A stretch of 37,733 bases of DNA from DASSKP01 sp035695045 (GCA_035695045.1 DASSEX010000077.1:1-37733), one strand, 5' to 3'; numbered from the stretch's first letter, positions 23,354 to 31,043 are shown. The notes: generated from the letters alone by a model not told the origin. Program-made: numbers and translations.

Positions 23354-23795
23354 ACCAGTGCGTGGCATAGGAGTTGTCGTTGTACGGCGACACCGGCTGC
23401 CAACCTGACCTCTCGTAGAGCGCGAGCGCCGACTCGAGGCTCGCGTTGGTGTCGAGCCGTCCTTCCGTCGCGCCGAGCTCGCGTGCCGCGTTCTCCAGTG
23501 CCTCGAGAAGGACCCGACCGAGACCACGTCCCCGGGCTGAGGGCGCGAGCCACATGCGCTTGATCTCCGCGGTCTGCGCGTCGAGCAGCTTCACACCGCC
23601 ACACCCGATCGCTGTGCCGTCGTCGTTGCGGACGACGAGGAACGCGCCATGTGGCGGAGACATCTCGTCGGGTTCGGCGGACACCGAAGCCGCCGGGTCG
23701 AACCCTCCCGGGAACGTCGCCGCGATCTCGGCGACGTACGAGGCCACGAGCGACTGCGCCTCCTCGTTCGCTGCATCCACCGCCTCGATGCGCAC
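23337..23795 (-). CDS. GNAT-family N-acetyltransferase
   Basis: This 152-residue GNAT protein has its acetyl-CoA loop at SARGRGLGRVLLEALE, preceded by AEIKRMWLAP and followed by LYERSGWQPVSPYN. The order is usual for the family. The GTG at 23795 is chosen because the preceding 34 in-frame codons cover a palindromic repeat and are not protein-like. A CAGAAT hexamer lies 6 nt upstream, fitting the leaderless pattern. An ATG at 23825 is an alternative. It converges with dapC and is downstream of the DUF559 gene on the same strand. The substrate is unknown. Confidence 0.87.
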   Translation of the reverse strand: MRIEAVDAANEEAQSLVASYVAEIAATFPGGFDPAASVSAEPDEMSPPHGAFLVVRNDDGTAIGCGGVKLLDAQTAEIKRMWLAPSARGRGLGRVLLEALENAARELGATEGRLDTNASLESALALYERSGWQPVSPYNDNSYATHWFRKTL

Positions 23796-23818
23796 ACTCC
23801 GATTCTGCCGTCGCCCAG

Positions 23819-23881
23819 TGATCATTGCGTGCCCTGCTGGTCGTGGCGGCCGCTGACGACCTGCACATCGCGCAATGATCA
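23819..23881. repeat. 63-bp imperfect palindromic element, copy 1
   Basis: Two 26-nt arms (23819-23844 and 23856-23881) are inverted repeats with 21 of 26 positions matching, including 11 perfect outer base pairs (TGATCATTGCG/CGCAATGATCA) and 6 perfect inner base pairs (GGTCGT/ACGACC). The 11-nt centre contains GCGGCCGC. The right arm contains the stop codon of the DUF559 gene. A diverged copy lies on the other side of that gene at 24956-25016. Confidence 0.75.
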
Positions 23882-24850
23882 GTTGGCCGCGCGCCAACCG
23901 CGGAGCTGCGCGCGCCGCATCCGGAGTGTCTCCGCCAGTTCGGCAACGACGTTGGCCGGCTCGCGGTGCAGACGTTGATGGCTGTAGCGGACGACGAGAA
24001 TGCCGAGTCTAGACAAGGCGGCGTCACGCCGCAGGTCTCGTTCCCGCTGCCCCGGAGCGCCGTGGTACGCGGCGCCGTCCATCTCGACAGCCACCATCTC
24101 TTCGTCGAAGTAGCGGTCGAGGTACACGCGTCCGGTCGGCAGGTCGATCGGAACCTGTGCCCTTGATCTCGGCAGTCGGCTGCTCGTGAAGACCTTTCGG
24201 TGCCCCCAGAGCTCGAGCTCGCTGTGACACCCGCCGGCAACCAGCTCGATCATGGTGCGAAGCTCTCGCGCACCGGCCGTCCGGGGTTGCAGAGCGAGCA
24301 CCGACTGCAGTCTGGTCGCAGTTGTCCTGCGGTCTCTCAACGCGACGATCAACGGCATTCGCCTGTCGAGCGGCGGCAGCAGCGGCCAGCTCTCGACGAT
24401 TGCCTGCTCCAGCCTGACGAGCTGGATTCCCTCGCGCCGTCGGACCATCGGTGGCTCCGGTAGGAACCAACGTCGTCGCGTGACGCGGAGGCCGGCGGCG
24501 TTGACTTCCCACTGCTCGCCTCTCGCCGTCAGTCGGATCGGCTCCCCAACCCGAGGCTGGTCAACACGCAAGGCGGAATGTCGGTAGGTCTCGGCGGGTA
24601 GAAGTCCCCACCGGTCGAGGGCATCGAGATGTGACAACGCACTGCCCGGGACGAACGTCCACGCCGCACGCTGCTGGACTCGTCGGTTCGTCGCCATCTC
24701 CGCCAACGCGTACGTCGACGGGAACAACCGCACGAAGACGCCCGCAGCCAACGCGTCGTCGATGACGTGTCTTGCGTCGATCTGCAGCGCCGTCGCACGC
24801 GTCAATACGCCACCTCGGCGGGCCGCCGCCTTGACCAGATCCGCACGCAT
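23879..24850 (-). CDS. DUF559 nuclease-like protein with AbiEi-like N-terminus
   Basis: This is a 323-residue protein. Residues 1-70 resemble the winged-helix AbiEi-type antitoxin N-terminus (GGVLTRATALQ...VIDDALAAGVFVRLFPSTYAL). Residues of about 215-305 carry a Vsr/PD-(D/E)XK-like DUF559 domain: SELELWGH, then YLDRYFDEEMVAVEMDGAAYHG, then RRDAALSRLGILVVRYSHQRL, with possible active-site acidic residues in VEMDG. Many actinomycetes carry numerous such genes of unknown function. No ribosome-binding site is visible before the ATG at 24850. Sampled stretches of the gene are less GC-rich (about 60-68%) than the Che genes (up to about 78%). Palindromic repeats bracket it, suggesting a mobile cassette. 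Confidence 0.85.
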   Translation of the reverse strand: MRADLVKAAARRGGVLTRATALQIDARHVIDDALAAGVFVRLFPSTYALAEMATNRRVQQRAAWTFVPGSALSHLDALDRWGLLPAETYRHSALRVDQPRVGEPIRLTARGEQWEVNAAGLRVTRRRWFLPEPPMVRRREGIQLVRLEQAIVESWPLLPPLDRRMPLIVALRDRRTTATRLQSVLALQPRTAGARELRTMIELVAGGCHSELELWGHRKVFTSSRLPRSRAQVPIDLPTGRVYLDRYFDEEMVAVEMDGAAYHGAPGQRERDLRRDAALSRLGILVVRYSHQRLHREPANVVAELAETLRMRRAQLRGWRAAN

Positions 24851-25100
24851 GAAGCGAAGGTGCCGACTTCGCGGGACTCTTCGCCTGCATCTCTCCGCGC
24901 CTGTGGACGGGTTGCCCGGTGCCGTGTGGACGCTCTGCCACCGCGTGGGCGGCCGTGAGTTGCGTGTTCAGCCGGTCGAAAAGGAGGGCTTCGACCTGCA
25001 GACAACGCAACGATCAAGGAATCCGGCCGTCCGTTCCCGGCAGCGGGCCCGGTGGTCGATCCGCAGGGCGATATTGGCCTGGCTGCCGCCGCCGCAGCGG
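24851..25100. other. Intergenic region between the DUF559 gene and dapD
   Basis: This 250-nt gap shows no convincing gene on either strand. Frames across it give Arg/Ser-rich shadows. It contains the second palindromic element copy (24956-25016). It also has a short GCGAAG/CTTCGC hairpin (24854-24872) just before the DUF559 start codon. Confidence 0.6.
24956..25016. repeat. 61-bp palindromic element, copy 2 (diverged)
   Basis: This sequence aligns along its whole length with copy 1 at 23819-23881. The shared blocks are TTGCGTG, GGTCG, CGACCTGCA, CGCAA and GATCA, in the same order and almost the same spacing. The right arms of the two copies match at 20 of 26 positions. It is itself an imperfect inverted repeat. 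It lies about 106 nt upstream of the DUF559 start codon. Confidence 0.65.
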
Positions 25101-26045
25101 CTAGTTGGCGTGGAGGGCGGCGTTGAGTCCCGTCCATTTGCCGGTGCGCGGTCGCGCCTCCAGCGTCCCCGAGACGCTGTTGCGCCAGAACATCATGTTG
25201 CTCACGCCAGAGAGCTCGCGAGCGGCGACGACGCTGCCGTCCGGCAGCGTCACCTTCGAACCCGCCGTGACGTAGCAGCCGGCCTCGACGACGCAGTCGT
25301 CACCGAGCGGGATGCCGATGCCGGAGTTGGAGCCGAGCAGGCAACGCTCGCCGAGTGAGATGACGATCTGGCCGCCACCCGACAACGTGCCCATGACTGC
25401 CGCGCCACCGCCGACATCGGTGCCGTCGCCCACGACGACGCCAGCCGAGATCCGGCCCTCGACCATCGACGCACCGAGAGTGCCCGCGTTGTAGTTGACG
25501 AAGCCCTCGTGCATGACCGTCGTGCCCGACGCCAGGTGTGCGCCGAGACGGACGCGGTCGGCGTCGGCGATGCGCACGCCCGACGGCACGACGTAGTCCG
25601 TCATCCGCGGGAACTTGTCCACGCCGTAGACCTCGAGCCGCACGCCTGCCATCCGCGCGCGGAGACGCACCGCTTCCACGTCCTCGGCCGCGACCGGTCC
25701 GAGCGACGTCCACGCCACGTTCGTCAGCAGCCCGAAGACCCCGTCCAGGTTGGCCTCGTGCGGCTTGATCAGACGGTGCGACAGCAGGTGCAGCCGCAGC
25801 CACACGTCAGCGGTGTCTGCGGGCGGCTCGGCCAGTGACGAGATGCTGACGCGCACCGTCTCCGTCGACACCTCACGGATGTCGTCCGAGCCCCCCGCAG
25901 GCAGCTGAGCCGGCTCCGTGGCCGTCGCGGTGCCGACTGCCGGCTCCGGAAACCACGCATCGAGCAGTCTTCTCTTCGAGTCGTACGTCGCCACTCCGAC
26001 GCCGGCGGCGGGTACGTCGCGATAGCCGGCTCCTGCTGTCCCCAT
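25101..26045 (-). CDS. dapD: Tetrahydrodipicolinate N-succinyltransferase DapD
   Basis: This is a 314-residue enzyme of the actinobacterial DapD type. The C-terminal half is a left-handed beta-helix of hexapeptide repeats (for example VRLGAHLASGTTV, ISAGVVVGDGTDVGGG, CVVEAGCYVTAGSKV), ending in the family's MFWRNSVSGTLEARP stretch. The N-terminal half contains LRLHLLSHRLIKPHEANLDG. It transfers succinyl from succinyl-CoA to tetrahydrodipicolinate, the first step of the succinylase branch. The ATG at 26045 is preferred over a TTG at 26054 because TAGGTT lies 7 nt upstream. It diverges from dapE, which acts two steps later. The downstream neighbour is the DUF559 cassette. Confidence 0.95.
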   Translation of the reverse strand: MGTAGAGYRDVPAAGVGVATYDSKRRLLDAWFPEPAVGTATATEPAQLPAGGSDDIREVSTETVRVSISSLAEPPADTADVWLRLHLLSHRLIKPHEANLDGVFGLLTNVAWTSLGPVAAEDVEAVRLRARMAGVRLEVYGVDKFPRMTDYVVPSGVRIADADRVRLGAHLASGTTVMHEGFVNYNAGTLGASMVEGRISAGVVVGDGTDVGGGAAVMGTLSGGGQIVISLGERCLLGSNSGIGIPLGDDCVVEAGCYVTAGSKVTLPDGSVVAARELSGVSNMMFWRNSVSGTLEARPRTGKWTGLNAALHAN

Positions 26046-26085
26046 GAATGCCAACCTATTGCAACGGTTTGGCTAGGCTCGGTGC
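26046..26085. promoter_or_regulatory. Divergent dapD/dapE promoter region
   Basis: Only 40 bp separate the two start codons. On the plus strand TAGGCT (26074-26079) ends 6 nt before the dapE GTG. On the minus strand TAGGTT (26058 to 26053) ends 7 nt before the dapD ATG. Both fit leaderless promoters. The expected -35 position of dapE falls on the dapD -10, so the two promoters would compete. Confidence 0.5.
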
Positions 26086-27141
26086 GTGATCGACCTGACG
26101 CTGCCCGGTGACGCCCTCACGGCCAGCCTTGTCGATGTCCCGAGTCCCTCGGGTGGCGAGGGGCGCCTGGCCGACGAGATCGAGACGGCACTTCAGCAGG
26201 TGCCTCATCTGAAGGTGGAGCGCGACGGTGACGCCGTGCTCGCCCGCACCGACCTCGGCCGCGCGCAGCGCGTGGTGATCGCCGGTCATCTCGACACCGT
26301 GCCGGTGGCGGACAACCTGCCGAGCCGTCGCGACGGCGATCGCCTGTTCGGTTGCGGTAGCTCGGACATGAAGTCCGGGGTTGCCGTGATGCTCCGGGTT
26401 GCCGCCTCTTTGGCCGACCCCCGTCACGACGTGAACTGGCTGTTCTACGACAACGAGGAGACCGACGCGTCACGCAACGGTCTGGGGCGCGTCGCGGGCA
26501 ACGCCGCCGACTGGCTCAAGGCCGACCTCGCCGTCCTGATGGAGCCCACGAGCAACCGCATCGAGGCGGGTTGCCAGGGCACCTTGCGTGCCCTGGTCGT
26601 GGCGACCGGCCGCCGCGCCCATTCCGCACGGTCGTGGCTCGGCGACAACGCGATCCACCGTGCCGGAGAGGTGCTGACGCGGCTGGCGGCGTACGAGCCG
26701 CGCCGCGTCGTCATCGACGGTTGTGAGTACCGCGAGGGACTCAACGCGGTGCGCGTCGAAGGCGGCGTGTCCGGCAACGTCGTCCCGGACCGCTGCACGG
26801 TGACGGTCAACTACCGGTTCGCCCCCGACCGTGACGAGCAGCAGGCGCTCGACCATGTGCGCGAGGTGCTCGCCCCCTTCGAATGCGTCGTGACCGACAG
26901 CTCGCCGGGCGCACTGCCGATGTTGAGCGAGCGGGCAACCACCGACTTCGTCCGCACCGTCGGCGGCGAGCCCGTCGCCAAGCTCGGCTGGACCGACGTT
27001 GCACGGTTCGCCCAGCTGGGTATCCCCGCCGTCAACTTCGGTCCTGGCGATCCCAACGTCGCGCACACGCGCGAGGAGTACGTCGACCTTCCCCGCATCG
27101 CAGAGGCCGAACGCGTCCTCCGCGCCTACCTGACAGGGTGA
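26086..27141 (+). CDS. dapE: Succinyl-diaminopimelate desuccinylase DapE
   Basis: This 351-residue M20-family dinuclear zinc hydrolase releases succinate from N-succinyl-LL-diaminopimelate. Metal and catalytic residues are visible as His68 and Asp70 in GHLDTVPV, Asp94 in SDMKSG, Glu124-Glu125 in DNEETD, the Glu of MEPTSN, and the C-terminal His of NVAHTREE. A dimerisation domain occupies about residues 170-280 (GRRAHSARSWLGDNAIH). The start is GTG and probably leaderless. It leads a plus-strand run with two LOG-family genes, the first starting 2 nt after its stop. Together with dapC and dapD it covers most of the succinylase branch. Confidence 0.94.
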   Translation: MIDLTLPGDALTASLVDVPSPSGGEGRLADEIETALQQVPHLKVERDGDAVLARTDLGRAQRVVIAGHLDTVPVADNLPSRRDGDRLFGCGSSDMKSGVAVMLRVAASLADPRHDVNWLFYDNEETDASRNGLGRVAGNAADWLKADLAVLMEPTSNRIEAGCQGTLRALVVATGRRAHSARSWLGDNAIHRAGEVLTRLAAYEPRRVVIDGCEYREGLNAVRVEGGVSGNVVPDRCTVTVNYRFAPDRDEQQALDHVREVLAPFECVVTDSSPGALPMLSERATTDFVRTVGGEPVAKLGWTDVARFAQLGIPAVNFGPGDPNVAHTREEYVDLPRIAEAERVLRAYLTG

Positions 27142-27143
27142 CG

Positions 27144-28019
27144 ATGTCCGAGTCGATCGACCCCGATCGTCTGCCGCACGCGACCGAGCAGCTGGCGCGC
27201 GACCAAGCGGCAGAGCAGCGCACTCCGGCACCGGAGAAGCACCGCGGCCCGGCCGTGCTGCGCCGCGGCCAGGTGCAACCGGGCACGACCGACCAACGTC
27301 TTCTCGACACCCGTGGTCCCTCTGACTGGGTGCACACCGATCCCTGGCGCGTGCTGCGGATCCAGGCGGAGTTCGTCGAAGGCTTCGGCCTGCTCGCCGA
27401 GCTGCCGCGCGCGGTGAGCGTCTTCGGTTCCGCGCGGACGGCTCCGGAGTCACCGGAGTACGTCGCCGGCGAGAAGATCGGCGCCGCACTCGCGCGCGCC
27501 GGTTACGCCGTCATCACCGGCGGCGGCCCTGGTCTCATGGAGGCCGTCAACAAGGGCTGCTGCGAAGCCGGCGGCACATCGGTCGGCCTCGGCATCGAGC
27601 TGCCCTTCGAGCAGCGCATCAACGACTGGGTCGATGTCGGCCTCAACTTCCGTTACTTCTTCGCCCGCAAGACGATGTTCGTCAAGTACGCGCAGGCGTT
27701 CATCGTCATGCCCGGCGGGTTCGGAACCATGGACGAGCTGTTCGAGGCGCTGACGCTCGTGCAAACGGGAAAGGTCACGTCTTTCCCCGTGGTCCTCTTC
27801 GGGTCGACGTACTGGCAGGGACTGCTCGACTGGATCCGGACGACGATGCTGAATGACCACAAGATCAATGCAGCCGATCTCGACCTCATTCATGTGACCG
27901 ACGACGTCGACGAGGCGGTCCGCATCATCGAGCGCGCGGAGCACAACCGCGACCACGGACTCGCGCCGCGGGTTGTCCCGCCGTCGAGCCAGGTCGGCGG
28001 TCGTCCGGTCGAAGGCTGA
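27144..28019 (+). CDS. LOG-family (TIGR00730) Rossmann protein, long form
   Basis: This is a 291-residue protein. After an 80-residue charged N-terminal extension it has the LOG/TIGR00730 fold: SVFGSARTAPESPEYVAGEKIG, then ITGGGPGLMEAVNKGC, then the signature MPGGFGTMDELFE at about residues 188-200. Family members hydrolyse cytokinin-type nucleotide 5'-monophosphates or related nucleotides. The actual substrate in bacteria is often unknown. The ATG at 27144 has AGGG 6 nt upstream. A GTG at 27138 overlapping the dapE stop is an alternative. A shorter paralogue follows after 2 nt. Confidence 0.92.
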   Translation: MSESIDPDRLPHATEQLARDQAAEQRTPAPEKHRGPAVLRRGQVQPGTTDQRLLDTRGPSDWVHTDPWRVLRIQAEFVEGFGLLAELPRAVSVFGSARTAPESPEYVAGEKIGAALARAGYAVITGGGPGLMEAVNKGCCEAGGTSVGLGIELPFEQRINDWVDVGLNFRYFFARKTMFVKYAQAFIVMPGGFGTMDELFEALTLVQTGKVTSFPVVLFGSTYWQGLLDWIRTTMLNDHKINAADLDLIHVTDDVDEAVRIIERAEHNRDHGLAPRVVPPSSQVGGRPVEG

Positions 28020-28021
28020 CC

Positions 28022-28609
28022 TTGGCGACGATCTGCGTCTTCTGCGCATCGAGTGAGCGGATTCCCCAGCACTACGTGGACCTCGCCGCGGAGGTCGGCA
28101 CCGAGCTCGCGCGACGAGGGCACACTCTCGTCACGGGCGGCGGCAGCGTCTCGTGCATGGGTGCGGTCGCTCGCGCGGCGCGTGCGGGCGGAGCGCGGAC
28201 TGTCGGGGTCATCCCCGAGGCCCTCGTCGCCTGGGAGGTCGCCGACGAGGACGCCGACGAACTCGTCGTGACGCCGGACATGAGAGTGCGCAAGGGCGAG
28301 ATGGACCGGCGCGCGGATGCGTTCCTGACCTTGCCCGGGGGTCTGGGAACACTCGAGGAGCTGCTCGAGATCTGGGTGTCGCGAATCCTGCGGATGCACG
28401 ACAAGCCCGTGGTCGTGCTCGATCCGGACAGCGTGTTCGCGCACCTGCGCGCGCAGATCGACCAGTTGGTGAGCGAGGGCTTCGCCCGGCCGAGCATCCA
28501 CGACGCGATCGCCTGGGCGACGACGGTGCCCGAGGCGTTCGACCTGCTCGAGCGTCACCCATCGCTTCTGCCGCCGTCGCCGGACGAGGTCCTCGAAGCC
28601 GAGCCCTAG
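28022..28609 (+). CDS. LOG-family cytokinin-nucleoside phosphoribohydrolase-like protein
   Basis: This 195-residue protein has a compact LOG domain: ICVFCASSERIPQHY at the start, LVTGGGSVSCMGAVARAA, and the signature LPGGLGTLEELLEIW around residues 101-115, with the upstream MRVRKGEMDRRADAF segment holding the catalytic Arg. It is the likely counterpart of Rv1205, a LOG protein in M. tuberculosis at the same place relative to dapE and folP2. The start is a TTG at 28022, 2 nt after the previous stop. No better start exists before ICVFCAS. Its stop overlaps the stop of the convergent folP gene within CTAG. Confidence 0.93.
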   Translation: MATICVFCASSERIPQHYVDLAAEVGTELARRGHTLVTGGGSVSCMGAVARAARAGGARTVGVIPEALVAWEVADEDADELVVTPDMRVRKGEMDRRADAFLTLPGGLGTLEELLEIWVSRILRMHDKPVVVLDPDSVFAHLRAQIDQLVSEGFARPSIHDAIAWATTVPEAFDLLERHPSLLPPSPDEVLEAEP

Positions 28610-29478
28610 GCCAGCCCGCGGCGGGTGACGGCGGGCGGCAGGTCACCGCGGATCGTGGCGACCATGTCGAGAGTGTCGCGGGTCTCGCGGACGTTGTGCG
28701 CACGGAACACCCTCGCGCCCAACCAGGCACTCACGGCCGTCGTCGCGAGCGTGCCGACGAGACGTTCCGGCACCGGGCGGTCGAGCGTCTCGCCGACGAA
28801 GTCCTTGTTGGACAACGACACGAGCACCGGCCAGCCGGTGTCGACCAGCTCACTCAGCCGGCGGGTCACTTCGAGCGAGTGCCAGGTGTTCTTCCCGAAG
28901 TCGTGCCCCGGGTCGATCAGCACCGACTCGCGGCGCACACCGGCCGCGACCGCTCGTTCCGCGAGCCCGACGATGGTCGACACGACATCGGCGACGACGT
29001 CGTCGTACCCGATCCGGTGCGGGCGGGTCCGCGGCGCGACATGTCCGGCGTGTGTGCAGATGACCGCCGCCTCCGCCGCGGCCGTCACCTCGAAGATCCG
29101 CTCGTCCACTCCACCCCACGCGTCATTGACCACGTCGGCACCTTCTGCCAGGCAGGCCGCGGCCACCTCCGCCCGCCAGGTGTCGACGCTGATCACGAGG
29201 TCGGGATGGCGATCCCGTACGGCGGCCACGAACGGGGCCACCCGTCGGATCTCCTCGGCCGTGTCGACCTCGGCACCCGGTCCGGCTTTGACACCACCGA
29301 TGTCGACCAGATCAGCGCCGCCGGCGACGGCGGCATCGACCGCCGCGAGCGCAGCCTCGTCTCCGAAGGTCGCTCCCTTGTCGTAGAAGGAGTCAGGGGT
29401 CCGGTTGACGATCGCCATGAGCAGGAGCGACGTGTCGTCGAACGTACGACGGCGCAGACGGAGAGGCACGCGTGACAC
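28606..29478 (-). CDS. folP2: FolP2-type dihydropteroate synthase homologue
   Basis: This 290-residue TIM-barrel protein is related to dihydropteroate synthase. Pterin-site motifs remain (MAIVNRTPDSFYDKG, SVDTWRAEV, DVVNDAWGG, DPGHDFGK). Several substrate-site positions differ from true FolP: the GGxSTRPG loop reads GGVKAGPG, SRKSF reads SNKDF, and RxHDV reads RAHNV. The M. leprae FolP2 paralogue is reported not to act as a dihydropteroate synthase, and Rv1207 is at the equivalent locus. A non-folate role is therefore likely. The start is GTG with no ribosome-binding site. It diverges from the DivIVA-like gene by 21 nt and converges with the LOG gene. Confidence 0.9.
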   Translation of the reverse strand: MSRVPLRLRRRTFDDTSLLLMAIVNRTPDSFYDKGATFGDEAALAAVDAAVAGGADLVDIGGVKAGPGAEVDTAEEIRRVAPFVAAVRDRHPDLVISVDTWRAEVAAACLAEGADVVNDAWGGVDERIFEVTAAAEAAVICTHAGHVAPRTRPHRIGYDDVVADVVSTIVGLAERAVAAGVRRESVLIDPGHDFGKNTWHSLEVTRRLSELVDTGWPVLVSLSNKDFVGETLDRPVPERLVGTLATTAVSAWLGARVFRAHNVRETRDTLDMVATIRGDLPPAVTRRGLA

Positions 29479-29499
29479 GATGCCGCACGGAGGTGCGCA

Positions 29500-30051
29500 G
29501 TGTTCGTCCTGGAGGTCCTTGTCGGCGTTGCCGTGCTCGCGGCGGTTGCGCTGTTGGCCGCCGGGCGCTTCGACGGGCTCGCGGAGGAGTTCCCCGACGA
29601 GCCCGACGTGGGGATCCCAGCCGGCCGGCCGTTGCGGAGCACCGACGTCCCGCGGCTGCGCTTCCGGCTGGCTATCCGCGGATACCGGATGAGCGACGTG
29701 GACGCGGCGATGGCTGCGGTACAGGAGACGCTTCGGATGAACGAGACGCAGCCGGCGCCGGCGGACCCTCCGCCGGCGACACCTTCGCCGTCCCCTGCAC
29801 CTTCACCTTCACCCCAGCCGCCGTTCGAACCCGAGCCGTTGCCACCATCCCCGCCCCAGCCGCCGGCTCCCGAGCCCGTTCCGCAACCGGAACCGCCGCT
29901 CGCGGACAGCGCCGAGCAACCGCCGACCGACGTGGAGCAGCGACCGTTGTCCGAGCTGGAGGCGGGCGCTGACGCCACTCGAGGCGATGACGTCTCTGCC
30001 GGGGCACCCGACCCCACGTCCTGGCAGGCACCGCCGTCGACCGGCGTCTAG
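29500..30051 (+). CDS. Membrane-anchored DivIVA-domain protein with Pro-rich tail
   Basis: This is a 183-residue protein. One membrane helix (residues 2-22) is followed by a short DivIVA-type segment, STDVPRLRFRLAIRGYRMSDVDAAMAAV (residues 47-74, read in two parts), which matches the RF..a.RGYr..EVD pattern of Wag31/DivIVA N-termini. About 100 residues rich in Pro, Ala, Glu and Ser follow and are probably disordered. It resembles Rv1209 in layout and position. It may bind at poles or septa. GGAGG lies 6 nt before the GTG at 29500. It is followed directly by the SRPBCC gene, likely in one operon with tag. Confidence 0.82.
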   Translation: MFVLEVLVGVAVLAAVALLAAGRFDGLAEEFPDEPDVGIPAGRPLRSTDVPRLRFRLAIRGYRMSDVDAAMAAVQETLRMNETQPAPADPPPATPSPSPAPSPSPQPPFEPEPLPPSPPQPPAPEPVPQPEPPLADSAEQPPTDVEQRPLSELEAGADATRGDDVSAGAPDPTSWQAPPSTGV

Positions 30052-30474
30052 GTGCGCACGGTCATCGCGGCGTCGGTCGACGTCGACGTCGACGCCGCCC
30101 GTGCGTGGTCAGCTCTCACGGACTGGGCGGCGCAAGGCTCCTGGATGCCCCTGACGAGGGTCGACGTCGTCACCGACGCGGCCGGTTGCGGCACGCGGCT
30201 TCGGGCAGTGACCGGCGTCGGACCCGCCGCCGTGGTCGACGAGATGGAGATCGACCGGTGGGAGCCACCCCACCGTTGCGACGTCCGCCACGACGGCCGG
30301 CTCATCCGCGGACGAGGTGTGTTCCTGGTCGAGCCGCTGGGCAGGGACCGCGCCCGGGTCACGTGGGAGGAGCATCTCGACGGCCTCCCCGCCCGCGCGA
30401 CGGCGCCCGTCGGTCGTCGCATCCTCAACGTCGCGCTCCGCCGCTTCGCGGACGCGGTGTCGACGTACAGATGA
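30052..30474 (+). CDS. SRPBCC (START-like) domain protein
   Basis: This 140-residue protein is a polyketide-cyclase/dehydrase-type SRPBCC fold that binds hydrophobic ligands in a cavity. The pattern VDVDAARAWSALTDWAAQGSWMP, read in segments, plus CGTRLRAVTG and MEIDRWEPPHRCDV, is typical. The GTG at 30052 follows the previous stop codon with no gap. Its own stop overlaps the start of tag as ATGA, so the three genes from 29500 are translationally linked. The ligand is unknown. Confidence 0.88.
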   Translation: MRTVIAASVDVDVDAARAWSALTDWAAQGSWMPLTRVDVVTDAAGCGTRLRAVTGVGPAAVVDEMEIDRWEPPHRCDVRHDGRLIRGRGVFLVEPLGRDRARVTWEEHLDGLPARATAPVGRRILNVALRRFADAVSTYR

Positions 30475-31043
30475 GCGGGGCGGTCGCGGGGGAGGACGGT
30501 CGGCTGCGCTGCCCGTGGGCGGTGTCCGCTGCGGACTACGTCGGTTACCACGACGACGAGTGGGGCCGTCCCGTGGCGGATGACGACGCGATGTTCGAGC
30601 GGTTGTCGCTCGAGGCGTTCCAATCCGGTCTGTCCTGGCTCGTCATCCTGCGCAAGCGGCCGGCGTTCCGTAGCGCCTTCGACGGTTTCCGGATCGAGAG
30701 CGTCGCGCGCTTCACACAGCGCGATGTGGACCGGCTTCTCTCGGATGCCGGCATCGTGCGCAACCGCGCGAAGATCGAAGCCGCGATCGCCAATGCCCGA
30801 GCCGCTGTAGAGCTGCCGGACGGTCTCCATGCGCACCTGTCGTCGTTCGCGCCGACCGGCCGCGCGCGGGCTCCTCGCACGACGTCAGACGTTCCGTCGA
30901 CGTCGCCGGAGTCGGTCGCGATGGCGAAGGATCTCAAACGGCGCGGCTTCCGGTTCGTCGGTCCGACGACCGCGTATGCGCTCATGCAGGCGACGGGCCT
31001 GGTGGACGACCACCTCGCCGACTGCTGGCGTCGTGCGGACTGA
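30471..31043 (+). CDS. tag: DNA-3-methyladenine glycosylase I
   Basis: This 190-residue base-excision repair enzyme removes 3-methyladenine from alkylated DNA. The zinc site is complete: Cys14 in RCPWA, His27 in YHDDEWG (13 residues apart, as in E. coli Tag), and the C-terminal HLADC pair. The catalytic-pocket segment LEAFQSGLSWLVILRKR and the FRFVGPTTAYALMQATG hairpin region are standard. The ATG at 30471 overlaps the SRPBCC stop codon. The upstream part of the frame is not family-like. It corresponds to Rv1210 (tagA) in the mycobacterial gene order. Confidence 0.95.
   Translation: MSGAVAGEDGRLRCPWAVSAADYVGYHDDEWGRPVADDDAMFERLSLEAFQSGLSWLVILRKRPAFRSAFDGFRIESVARFTQRDVDRLLSDAGIVRNRAKIEAAIANARAAVELPDGLHAHLSSFAPTGRARAPRTTSDVPSTSPESVAMAKDLKRRGFRFVGPTTAYALMQATGLVDDHLADCWRRAD

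Noticed and set aside
24762..25358. Plus-strand coding region across the DUF559-dapD gap
   Set aside because: No ribosome-binding site and no family-like sequence. It overlaps the well-supported dapD on the other strand.
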